A stretch of 64,000 nucleotides of DNA from Lepidodermella squamata (Eukaryota; Gastrotricha). The stretch is taken from contig JBLDXI010000024.1 in the NCBI GenBank assembly GCA_047495785.1, positions 5,270,001 to 5,334,000 of the forward strand, in the 5' to 3' direction. Below, piece by piece: positions 33,001-43,454 of the stretch. The notes under the pieces were generated by a model. It ran no database searches, was not told the DNA's origin, and was given only the letters and a program-made list of their open reading frames with translations. Positions within the stretch are counted from its first letter, which is position 1. The number at the start of each line of letters is the position of its first letter. A program made the translations under genes and the position numbers.

Positions 33001-33147
33001 TTCGCGCTCGGCATCGAGAACATGAAGCTGTACCACCCGCACCTGCTCGGCCTGCACCCGCTCTTCGGCGAGGTGCACGGCCTGCTCAGCGCCGTGCCGC
33101 TCTCCAAGGCCGAGCTGCGCGCCAACAACTACAACGTCGACGACTAG
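27058..33147 (+). CDS. Nuclear receptor with two DNA-binding domains (2DBD-NR type), 797 aa
   Basis: Five exons: 27058-27482, 29084-29508, 30033-30386, 30935-31596, 32620-33147 (2394 nt, phases consistent). Module 1: CQVC at residues 15-18, then about 90 residues of Asn/Gly/Ser-rich insert and [10 protein letters not shown] before CGACKK (from residue 110), ending [10 protein letters not shown]. Module 2: CVVCG (from 237), [14 protein letters not shown] (273), then [14 protein letters not shown] (from 301). In this reading the second zinc finger of module 2 lacks the usual cysteine five residues after YTC and has an acidic insert instead. P-boxes CGACKK and CEGCKG resemble the published pair (CEACKK, CEGCKG) of 2DBD receptors. 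The C-terminal part is a ligand-binding domain with the helix 3-5 signature ([16 protein letters not shown]). It is probably a nuclear transcription factor; ligand unknown. The translation start is the first ATG in frame, and upstream exons are possible. Confidence 0.85.
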
Positions 33148-36100
33148 CGATGGCGACTCGACTGACTCGTGACTCATTCACTTTGTTTATTTGTTCATGT
33201 CGTCGTCAAATCCATCTTCAATGAACAGACGCTTCGAAAATTCGCGCGCGGAAATGATGTACATTGCGAATTTTCTACTATCCATTTTTTTTGTACGATT
33301 CCGCCAAAAATCGCGCTTGTTTTTTTGATGGGTTGGGTATGGAATTGAAACCGCGCGATTTTATTGCCGAAAAATACATGTACCGAGGAAATACTCTGAG
33401 CGGCCTTGAAATTAAATTGCCTTGAAAAATGGACTAATTGTCGAATTTGGGGGGTTTTTTAGGAAAAATTCCAAATATTTTAGGAGATCGAATATTGGAA
33501 TAATTGAAAATTAAACCGCAATAGCCGTGGAAAACTCGATCGTTCACTTCACCCATTTTAAAGAGGCCGTTCGGAACCTTGACAATGGAAGGTCGTATGA
33601 AGGCTTTTTAGTCGGAGTCGACCTGGGTCTAGTTGTGTTGGGAAGTTTTTTCGAATTTTCCCCTCATTTCTAACCCGGTGGCTTTTTCAACGATTGGTGA
33701 TGAACTGCCTTCAACGGTGCTTTTAAATAGGTCACGATTATTTTCTCACACCGAAAATTGCCTGCTTTAATTAAATTGCGAAATCTACCACCTTGAAAAA
33801 TTACTGGAAAATTACTGTTTGGAATACAGAGCAAAGCCGAAATTCTTCAATTGTATAGTTCTTTTTTCAACTTTTTTACTGATGATAAAACGACTGAAAT
33901 TTGTATGTCGCATTTATCAGCTGCGGGTATTGAAAATCTATCAAATTTCGAATTTTTCACCGTTGACGGGCTGTTTCGTTTTGCTATATCGGGTATTTTT
34001 TTCTGTCTGTGAAACGGCGGCCCGTCTGCGTTGCCTCACGTGTGCTCATTCCTTTTGATGATGCGATTCACAGGCCAATCGATATAAAGCACGTCGGTTG
34101 GCGATCACCTCATCCTCCGATTTTGACTTTTGATTCGAGCTTTTGCGCGCGCGCGTCGAAAACTTCAGTGTGACTTTTTTAGCGCGAATTTTCGACGCCG
34201 GTCGCAGCAGCTTTCGATTGTAATACACAGACCTGCCTCGATCGGCGATTCATTGAAGACGAAGAAGAAGAAGAAGAAACTGCACTTGATGAATAATTTT
34301 ACGACTATCACTTATAAAATAATAATAACAATTATGAAAATTCCTTCAACTTCTTTCGGTTTACTCTTCTGTTGTTGATTATAAATTAATGAAAAAAAAA
34401 TAGCCGTATTTAGTTTTCGGAAAAAATATATATGAAATTATTTGGAAAAATACGCAGCAGCTTTTCTCTTTCGCCTCGTCAACTCTTTTTTAGTCAGGAC
34501 TTGGCCTGATTATCCTTTTATTATCATTTAGCGCTAATCGTGATTTTTGTAAATAAACGAGCTATTTTTCCCTGGCTGTTTTACTCGAGCGCTGGATGAA
34601 ATGCTCAGAGCTTGACATTGAAACGGTTATTTCTGTACACATAAAATGAATGAATGCCATTTTTCTATGTTGTTGCTGGTTTTTTTCGCGGCTAAAAATA
34701 ATACATTAATAAATTGTGAAATATTCTAATTGAAAATATTATTATTATTATTATTGCACCTGATGACGGTGTCTATCATAGTAATTATCATTCTTCAGAC
34801 CAACTCGGTTGAAAAATAACAGAAACTGTTCAGTAAAAACTGTAAATTATGTCAGGTGATGTACTTATACGATGATGAAAATTATTACCTATGGGTAATA
34901 TCTATCGGTAGCCGGCCGTGTGCAGAAAGAATGAAACACGTCACGTGTGGTCTAATATCATTTCCGTATCTTTTTTTCTCTTGGAAGCAATTTTTTGAAT
35001 CGACAAAAAATGATCGTTTATAAAATGATGAAATGGAGGTGAATGCGAAAGATGTCGACAGAATAAAATCGCATGCGACAATAAGCTTCACCCAAGTGTT
35101 TTTCTGAAACAGCTTTGAATCGGAAAAATCAACGGAAGATGGCCACGCAGGGGCTGAAATTGAAATGTTGATTCTTTATTTTTCAGCTCGCAGATTTAAA
35201 TAGATGATCTGTTTTACTGTTGCATGGTTCAGGTCCTTCCAATATCCGCCGGCCCTACTACCTACATGGCAGGCTAAAACAGATTACCCTATAACGACAT
35301 ATTATGACAATAATGACCGTTTGTCGATAAATTATGACAGGTAAGGCGCCGGTCCGATATCTTTCGACGGATTATTGAAGCCAAGACCCAAACCGAACCG
35401 AGGTCCCAGTTGAAAAAAATTGAACCTATCGATGTTTTCGGATTTTTTTATTTTTCGAATTTTTCCCAGTGGCTTGTCAATATATCATCCAACAACAAAA
35501 TCTAACAACATTGTATTAATACGGGTATCATGAATTGCGCCGATCACTCATTTTCCGCGCATTGAGCCGCACCAGGCCATATGCACCACTTTTAATTGCA
35601 GCTGATGTCGCAATATACCGGATGCCTAGGTTAGCGGTATTACTTTGTCTTTTGCTTGTTCACGCCGCGCTATTTTTTCCCGCTCACCTGTTAATTCACA
35701 CCGCATGGTATAAGAATGTATGCAAGTGTTGTTGTTTGTTTCTCCGCTCAGCGTTTCCATATGACCAACACTCGGAAATAGCATCGTGAAATAAAAAGAT
35801 TTTGCAGTTCAGTAAAACTTTATTGCCAATTTCTTCCTTTTCCGGATTTAGCCACAAAATTTCAAAAGGTGTCAACGAAGACTTAGGATAAATAGATAGC
35901 GTTGCAGCAATAAATTTTGCACACGTGACACACCAAACAAGAGCAAGAAGTCGTCGGCATCTCTATTTCGGGTTTTTATATCAAAAATCAAGCCAGGGTG
36001 TTAATATTATACCTCGTATAATACACGGTTTCGCCAGAGCCAATTTATACAAATATATATAATAATTTCTTTCGGAGCTCGACGATTGCACAGGTTTAGT

Positions 36101-36317
36101 ATGTTGTAAGGTTTGTTTGTAATAGCATCTATTTATAATAATTCAGTTATATTATATAACAACGTATAAAGTCTTGAGAAAGCACTTTCTGCATATTATA
36201 AAATCTTGTAATAATATTTTCAGTTTTTTAACAGCTTTTCGTGTAGACAGTGCAGAAAAAACATGAGAAAAAGCAATGACTACATGTAACGCCGCCTCTT
36301 TCTACCTTCCTTTGATA
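33148..36317. other. Intergenic, 3' flanks of convergent genes
   Basis: The receptor gene (plus) and the DnaJ gene (minus) both end into this region. It has short simple repeats: GAAGAA near 34256-34277 and ATT triplets near 34739-34757. No coding region was supported. Confidence 0.5.
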
Positions 36318-37146
36318 CTATGAGCATTGAGTGGTTGTTGTTACCATATTCCCGATACGCTGCGTGACAGTTCGACACCGTTGGCCAGACGCGCCAGCGC
36401 TGAAATGGCCGAAATGAGCGCCACCGGCAAACGCTTGCTGATGCGCGTCGACGTGGGCATGGCGATGAGAGTTTACATGTTCATTATAATGATGGTGCTG
36501 GTGGTGGTTCATGTTAGCTACATTAGGTGGGGATGACATAAAAACAACATTATCACTACCATCAACATTGAACAGTTCTTCTATATTACCGAAGAAAGAA
36601 TCACCGAAATCTTCGCCGAACATGTCATCACCGAATAGGTCGTCGAAACCGAACGGATTTCCGCCGAAGCTGAAACGTTGGCCCGAGTTGTGACCGTGCT
36701 GATGGGCGTGGAAAGCGTCGTCAAAACCACGGAAAAAGTCGTCGAAGTTGAAGTGGAAATCTTGAAAGCCCGCTCCACCGTGTCCAGGACCGCCAGTTTG
36801 GCCTCCAAATGCAGCATCTCCAAACTGATCGTACTGTTTCTTCTTTTCGGGGTCGCTGAGGATCTCATAAGCTGTGAAATAAAACGAATAAATCACTAAT
36901 ATAACCTAGCCACAAGAGCTAACCTTCAGCAATTTCTACGAATTTCTTCTCCGCCTCCTTCTTGTCAATATCCTTGTTTTTGTCGGGATGATATTTGATA
37001 GCAAGCTTTCTGAAAGCGCGTTTGATTTCTTTGTCAGTGGCACCACGTTTCAATCCGAGGATATTGTAGTAGTCTTTAGCAATCGCCGGCAAAGTTAGCA
37101 CCGCCAAGAGCACAAAAAGGCTCAAGGCCAATTTAAAATAAAGCAT
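36318..37146 (-). CDS. DNAJB9: ER-resident J-domain protein, DNAJB9/ERdj4 homologue, 258 aa
   Basis: Two exons: 37146-36924 and 36871-36318 (777 nt). ATG at 37146 opens a signal sequence or anchor ([22 protein letters not shown]). A J domain follows ([23 protein letters not shown] in [23 protein letters not shown]). Next come a Gly/Phe/Asp-rich region ([26 protein letters not shown]), a His-rich stretch, and a C-terminus [19 protein letters not shown] that closely resembles the DNAJB9 tail. DNAJB9 stimulates BiP in the ER lumen and acts in folding, ERAD and restraint of IRE1. The His-rich stretch makes it somewhat longer than the vertebrate protein (about 223 aa). Confidence 0.92.
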
Positions 37147-38090
37147 CTGATTCAAAATTTGCTATACAAATCTACAGTAAAATCATTAGACGTTGGATTT
37201 TCAGCTCCAGACCCAAAAGATGATTTCCGAGCATGTGCATACCTTTGAATAAATAAAAAGTGTCCCGATAATGTCGATGAGAGCAAATAGGTGTGTATAT
37301 CACGGGGAGATTTCAAAGATTAACTAATGCAGAAGAGTGCAGCAACTCATCCTCTTGCTGTCAAATAGAAGCGCGCGGGAAGCCTACGTACTACGCAGCC
37401 AGTCATAGGTGACTAGTTAAGCAACACAGCGATACAAGGCCCTGCAAAACATATCACTATTCCGAGAGGGTACTAGATACTACAGCGTTAGCTGATGGGT
37501 ATCAGCTTAAAAGCTTTGAGCTTTAAGCTTACGTGGCACAACAGCCGACCTAAACGTAAAAACCTTCGTAACCAGGAAACTGCGGATGGCTTTACATAAA
37601 TGAATGTAATTAACATTTTTATTGCGAAATACAGGAGATGCTTTTAATTATTTGTGAAAAACAAAGCGTTCAACATTTTAAACCTATCGCGGAGGAATCA
37701 TCTTCCAGCTTCGCCGCGATTCTCGGGACACGAGAGATAAGGGAACCGACCTAGTCCCAGGCTTGTTGAGGGTAATCCACGCATGAATCTCGGTTAGGTC
37801 GTTGATTGATGTTCAATCATTCTGTGGCTTTCAACAATTCACAGTTAACGCACACGTTTAACGTTTTTAGGTGTTGGGTGTTTGGTTCAATCAACCAATC
37901 CTCTAGCGCATTTTTCAGCACCTTGAATATCGTTATCTTCGAGCTTTGTTATATCTGTTGTTTATAATACCGTCCGGATTCTCTTTAGTTATCTTCATAA
38001 CGTAAAAGGCGATCTGAATGTTTTATATTCTTATGGTCATTTGATAGATTCTTATGATTCCAGTTGACACGTGATCTACGCGTAAGGTGA
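37147..38090. other. Divergent intergenic region
   Basis: Between the divergent DNAJB9 and FGD-type starts, so both promoters should lie here. No gene, repeat or RNA seen. Confidence 0.5.
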
Positions 38091-40693
38091 ATGAGCGAAA
38101 CATCGCGTGGCATCAGCGTCAAGGAACGGGCAAAGTTATTCGAGTCTTCGTCATCGCCGATGCCATCACCTGGCAACAATGACTCTTCTCTGATAGAGAT
38201 TGGAAACAGTCATTCAGAAAAGTCTGATAATTTATTAACATCTGCGTTTTCGCCCGTCGAACCTGTGCGGAAGTCGTCTTTTCGACCTGCTGTTCTGCCA
38301 AAGCCTCACTTGAAAGAGTCAGAGTTGAGAGATTTGCTCAACAGTGCAAACAGGTCACGTGAAGGCAGTGTTCGCAGTAGCGCAGCATCCGATGGCTCCG
38401 AAAATCTATCACACCCGAGTGACAATACTGCTGCAACTACGTCTTCCGAACCGACTGATCCTAATGATCAAAACTTGACTCAAACTGTTGCATCATCTTC
38501 GCCAAGCCAGCCAGCCAGTGAACGGAATTCTAGCGCCCCTAGCGACGAGTCTTTCGACTCTTCTCAGCGAATCGAAAAAGTTGTTGAGGAACTAGTTTCG
38601 ACCGAAGATTCTTACTTATCAGTGTTGGATTTGCTAATAACCGAATTTCCAGTCTCGATGAATAACCTTGTTAACGGCGAACCCAGTGTTGAAACAATCC
38701 GTGGCGTTATGCGCATAGAGGATTTGAAGCCAATCAAATCATTTCACGCGGAGCATTTACACCCTAAATTTAAGGAGCGTCTCGAAAACTGGCAATCAAA
38801 CCCGCGCATCTCAGACATCATACTTTGGTCAGTCAAATTCTTCAAAGTATACTCGTCATTTGTTGTCAACCAAGAAATTGTCGTGCAAGAATTCGACCGG
38901 CTCGTTGAATATTTTCCGGATTTTAAGCGAGCCGTTGACAGTTTTCAAACTACGACAATGTCTAAGCCAGAATACAGTGCTATTAAAGGCAGGATGGCTT
39001 TTAGATTTACCGAGCTATTCAGAGCTCCTTTCAATCGATTGTTTCATTACAAAAACCTTCTCGAGAGGTATTCTAAGGAACTAGAGAGAAGCTCAACAAC
39101 TTCAGAACCTGCTGATCTAGATGGCGCAAAGAAGGCTATTGTTGAAATGGACGGAGTAATCAAGCATTTAAATGCTAAAATGAAGGAAGAAGTCGAGTTG
39201 AAAAAATTTGAGGAGCAACTACGGAATTTACGGACTAAAATTCCGGAAATACCCGATTTTTTTAAGGACAAAGAGCTCAAATTGGTACGAGAAGGTCAGT
39301 TATTGAAACGAAGCCGTAAAGCAGATCAAAGTCGTTATGTTGTTCTGTTTGATACACACATAATCATCGCTAAGCCGAATCAATTCGGCAATGGCTATTC
39401 GATTAACCACACTTTCGAACTGCAGAACGCGAAAGCTTACGTCGACGAGCGAGATCCACGTAATTTCATTCTATCAGTGCCGCTACCGCATAGCAGCAGC
39501 ACTTTTCGAACGTCTGGCCCCAAGGAGTGTGACCAGTGGGTGCAAGACTTCGAGGAGTGCCGGCGGCGGTTGGTTCCAGGCGATTCGGTCAGCGAGGAGG
39601 CTAGTCAACCGCTTCGTTTGCCGCCGTGGAAGCCCGACCACATGTTTACGAACTGCACGGAATGCGCGAAAAGGTTCAGCGCCATGAATCGAAAGCATCA
39701 TTGCAGGTAAAATTGATTTGATTCGAGAGGAATTTTTCCTGGACACCGCAGAGTAGGGAAATTTTGGACAAAAACCAGGTTCAAAAATATTGTTGCATAA
39801 AATCTGTTAGTTAGCGGGTCATTTTGGGAGTATAAATTCGGAAAAAATTATAAAGTCTTTTAGAAAAGTTACCCTTCGCTGCCGTAATTTTCTATTCTGA
39901 TTAAAGTTTTCTGTTATCTAGGTTATGCGGTCTGGTTTACTGCGAGGCGTGCTCAAAACAGCGCTGGGCCGTTTCTGGCATTTTGCTGCGCGTTTGCGAC
40001 ATTTGCTACGCCATCGGAACCATCGACGCGTGCCCGAGCGCGGAGTTGCCGGCGTCGATTCTCGACAAAATCGGCGGATCTCGGCTGCTGTGGGACCCGA
40101 AGAGCCACATCGAGAAGTGGTACCTGTACAAGGACCAGTTTCTCGCCGACAATTCCGGCTCGATACCGTACCTGCGCGAAATCATCGCCGCGTCAACCAC
40201 CGCGTCGAGGTCCGGCTACGTCTACCAATGGGACGCGAAATCGGCGAAATTCCTCTCTCGATGGGTTGTGCTAGAGCAGAACTGCCTCTTCATTTTCGAG
40301 GCGTGTCAGAACACGATTGCGCTGGAACGGCGGTTTCTCGCCGGTTTCCGCTTCGAAGGCCCGTTTCCGGTCGGCAATTACTCGGACGCGAAGCAGGCGG
40401 CCGAGGCTGTGTCCGTTCGCTTTGTCTTCGCGTGTTTCCACGAAAACTACAACAGTCCGGCTGACGCCAATAATCAAAATTCGATGAGGACAAGCCGAAG
40501 CTTTTCGACCACGCTCTCGAAAATGCTGCCACTCTCAGGCAACAGCAATAACTGCCAGCTGTACTATTTGTTCGGCGTCGAGGAGGACTACATCGCCGAG
40601 GACTGGATCAAGGAGTTGCAGCAGGTGAAGCGCCACTCGGAGCTTGTTGCATCAGCGGCGAATAGCAATAAAATTGTCGAGCAACAAGAATGA
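38091..40693 (+). CDS. FGD-family Rho/Cdc42 GEF (DH-PH-FYVE-PH), 795 aa
   Basis: Two exons: 38091-39706 and 39922-40693 (2388 nt; an Arg codon is split at the junction). The N-terminus of about 160 residues is Ser-rich and disordered. Then a DH (RhoGEF) domain (RIEKVVEELVSTEDSYLSVL, ILWSVKFFKVYSSFVVNQ, RAPFNRLFHYKNLLERY), a PH domain (LVREGQLLKRSRKADQSRYVVLF), a FYVE zinc finger (WKPDHMFTNCTECAKRF, RKHHCRLCGLVYCEACS) with the WxxD and R(R/K)HHCR motifs, and a C-terminal PH domain (GYVYQWDAKSAKFLSRWVVL). This order defines the FGD family, which activates Cdc42 at phosphoinositide-containing membranes and controls actin and endosome traffic. Which FGD paralogue cannot be decided. Further 5' exons cannot be excluded. 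Confidence 0.93.
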
Positions 40694-41093
40694 GTTGTGA
40701 TGTGCAAAAAATTAGTGAAAATTCCATGGCTTTTGTTTGCGACAACAAAAATCGAAAAATTAGATTTCGGCGCGCCTGTGATCTATCACCAGGTTAACGT
40801 TATATACAATGCTTTGATATTAATTTAATTAATTTATCGCTTTTTAAAACTGCGGACCGAACAACTTTTGTGAACGTTATTTTGACATTTTTAAAGTCTC
40901 CTTAAAATTCGATTTTTCCCTGTAACATTTTGATTACTATCCACTTCGCTGCTTGAGAATTATTATTATTATTGTAAAATGAAATTTTTCGCCACGCTTT
41001 GTATTGATTATATTGTTTATTAAAAAATCGACGGAATTTTACTTGATCAATAATAAAAAGCTGAGAAATCGATTTTTAGTGGTGATTTATGCT
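40694..41093. other. Short intergenic region
   Basis: 3' flank of the FGD gene and 5' flank of the next gene. AT-rich, nothing else seen. Confidence 0.5.
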
Positions 41094-42356
41094 ATGATAT
41101 TGCGGCGGTTTTGCTCCTCCTCGAAAACTGGTGCTGATTTGGCGAAAATTTACCTGGCAAACTCGGCGCTGACTTTCCACCCAGAGGAGCAGTTGTTCAC
41201 GAATGAAAACTACTGGAATCAACGATTCGCGGACTCGGTTTCGAAGCGGCACTCGAGGTTTCAAGAAAAACTGGCCGGTCTGCAGTTTTTGGCATTTTCC
41301 GCGAAATTCAGCGAATTAACCGAGCTGAAGCAGGAATTTAAGCGGCTGAATGTTAAAACCAAGGGTGAAAAAGTCGATTTTCAACGCAGAAAAGCCGTAA
41401 AATCGCGGCTAGTCGAGCTGCGATCGGAGCTGTTGTTGAATTGGCTAGCATTACCCGTTGAGCTGGAGCAAGATGTTCCGCTGAAAGAAGACTTGGTTGT
41501 GTCAACTTTCAACTGCGAACCGATTGCTATTGAGCGAGATGAAAAATCAACGCCAATTCGCGATGCGGAATTTATGCCTGAAATCGCGCCCGGAGCCGTT
41601 TTTTATTCAGGAAATTTGGCGAAAATCGACGTGAAATTGAAAGAGTTTTTGCAGGAGAAATTTCGCCAGAAATTTCTGCAAATCTCCTGCCCCGACACGC
41701 TACGGCTGCCGTTTTACCTGTCAACGCTCGGCGAAGCGTTCCACTTGACTGATTTCGACTCGATACGCCAGCTTACGTTGAAAAACGACGCGTTGGACTC
41801 GAAAAATTCGACTGGCCTGGAAAATTCGTTCGTATTGAGGGGCCAATCGACGCAAACTCTGATGTGCCAATTCGCGAAACAATTGATTAAAAAGAAATAT
41901 TTTCCGAAATTGGTCTTCAACCAGGGCGAAATTTACTATTTTTCGAAATATCCGCAACAAAAGTCGGCAATTTCCTTCCTGATTTTGGCTCACAATTCCG
42001 AGCAGTTAACGCAGCAGTTCGACGAGGTGACGAAATTCTTACACGAGGCGATTTTTCAACACTTGCGGCTGCCGTTCAGTTGCGTCAATGTCGCAGCGTC
42101 TCGCTTGGCTGGCTGCGAGTCGAAGCGGCTGGACTTTCTCGGTTCAGACGACCTAGTTTTCGGCTATTTTGCCATGCATCGCGATTATTTTTCGCGGCGC
42201 TGTGAAATTTTCGCGTCAACCGATGGCGCGAGTGATACGTATCGGAACTTGCATTTCCCTGTCATGGCGGCTGGATCGCTTGATGTTGAGGCGATGCTGA
42301 AAGGACTTGTGCCACGATACCACGAAAATCGGCTCACTGAATTGCTTTCATTTTAA
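41094..42356 (+). CDS. Mitochondrial seryl-tRNA synthetase-like protein, probably non-catalytic (SLIMP-like), 420 aa
   Basis: Single exon. ATG at 41094 gives a presequence-like N-terminus (MILRRFCSSSKTGADLAKIY), suggesting mitochondrial import; no upstream ATG in frame was needed. The fold resembles class II seryl-tRNA synthetase: a helical arm, then LGEAFHLTDFDSIRQL and a region with CVNVAASRLAGCESKRLDF and CEIFASTDGASDTYRN. The motif 2 region (KLVFNQGEIYYFSKYPQQ) and motif 3 region (FPVMAAGSLDVEAMLKGL) lack the ATP-binding arginines of true synthetases. This fits SLIMP, a SerRS paralogue first described in insects as a partner of the mitochondrial enzyme, needed for mitochondrial translation. 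A highly diverged active SARS2 is the alternative. Confidence 0.7.
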   Translation: MILRRFCSSSKTGADLAKIYLANSALTFHPEEQLFTNENYWNQRFADSVSKRHSRFQEKLAGLQFLAFSAKFSELTELKQEFKRLNVKTKGEKVDFQRRKAVKSRLVELRSELLLNWLALPVELEQDVPLKEDLVVSTFNCEPIAIERDEKSTPIRDAEFMPEIAPGAVFYSGNLAKIDVKLKEFLQEKFRQKFLQISCPDTLRLPFYLSTLGEAFHLTDFDSIRQLTLKNDALDSKNSTGLENSFVLRGQSTQTLMCQFAKQLIKKKYFPKLVFNQGEIYYFSKYPQQKSAISFLILAHNSEQLTQQFDEVTKFLHEAIFQHLRLPFSCVNVAASRLAGCESKRLDFLGSDDLVFGYFAMHRDYFSRRCEIFASTDGASDTYRNLHFPVMAAGSLDVEAMLKGLVPRYHENRLTELLSF

Positions 42357-42604
42357 ATCGGGAAAATAAATTTAATTTGTTTTGTTTACATTTTAACAAA
42401 GTCTTTCCTTGAGAGTTTGATTGATCACAAAATTCTGAATTTTTCGGAATTCTCAAATTTGAATTTAAATTTATTAACTTTATAACTTATAGTTAATATT
42501 CCTAACATACATTTTTGGTTTATTTACCAGTTTTTTTGAATTTTGAATTTTCAAATTTTTTTCTTGTTAATTTTAGTGTTAATTTTTATCGATTTGAAAA
42601 GAAA

Positions 42605-43324
42605 ATGCATCACTTGGCGCCATTTAGTGCTCAGACAACGATAGCAAGCGTTCACGAATTTGCGGCCGGCATTCCGCCCAAGGACTGGCAACCGCCTTCA
42701 GTTACCATGGAAACGACGATGGGCGTGTTCGAGGTGGAACTCTACTGGAAACACGCGCCGAATACGTGCCGCAATTTCGCCGAGTTGGCCCGGCGCGGCT
42801 ACTACAACGGCATCAAATTCCACCGCATCATCCGCGATTTCATGGTTCAGGGCGGCGATCCTACCGGAACAGGTATATAATTCCTAAAATAATACTCGGT
42901 TTTGAACATTCTTCAAGGAGAAATTCTCTATACAAAAAATCATGCATGTTGTATCAATTTTTTTACTTCATTTAGGCCGAGGCGGCGCGTCGATTTATGG
43001 CCGCACTTTCGATGACGAAATTTCGGACGATCTCAAGCATACCGGTGCTGGAATTTTGTCCATGGCCAACTGTGGCGCTAATACTAACGGTTCGCCAATT
43101 TCGCCTTAATTTTTCTGATTTTTTTTTAAATTTCAAATTGAAATTTAGGGTCGCAATTTTTCATCACCCTAGCGCCAACGCAATGGCTCGACGGCAAGCA
43201 CACGATTTTCGGCCGGATCCGCGGAGGCATGCAGGTTGTCAAGGCGATGGGCCTCGTTGAAGTCGACGAAGCTGACCGGCCGGTGGACGATGTGAAAATT
43301 CTCAAAGCTTACCCGGTTGCTTGA
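42605..43324 (+). CDS. PPIL1: Cyclophilin-type peptidyl-prolyl isomerase, PPIL1
   Basis: Three exons: 42605-42872, 42976-43089, 43149-43324 (558 nt, 185 aa). A short N-terminal extension precedes [25 protein letters not shown]. Active-site motifs are present: [59 protein letters not shown]1 is a small spliceosomal cyclophilin that binds SKIP/SNW1 and isomerises proline bonds in the nucleus. Length without the extension matches the family (about 166 aa). Confidence 0.93.
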
Positions 43325-43454
43325 AGCGACACAAAATCATCACCCTTTTTAGTCTTTTTTCTGTTGTTTCATTTCAATTAATCACGCCAGCCATTTCATT
43401 TCAATGTTGCTCGATCATTTTTATAGATTAATTGTTGAATATTATTTTGGAAAA

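Noticed and set aside
33880-33910. CTGATGATAAAACGACTGAAATT resembling a hammerhead core
   Set aside because: The sequence between the two core halves cannot form stem II, and no stem I is present.
34760-34800. CCTGATGACGG motif resembling a hammerhead core
   Set aside because: No GAAA partner or stem II nearby, unlike the two motifs at the Penelope element ends.
36511-36899. Plus-strand frames over the DNAJB9 exon
   Set aside because: Shadow frames of a strongly supported minus-strand gene.
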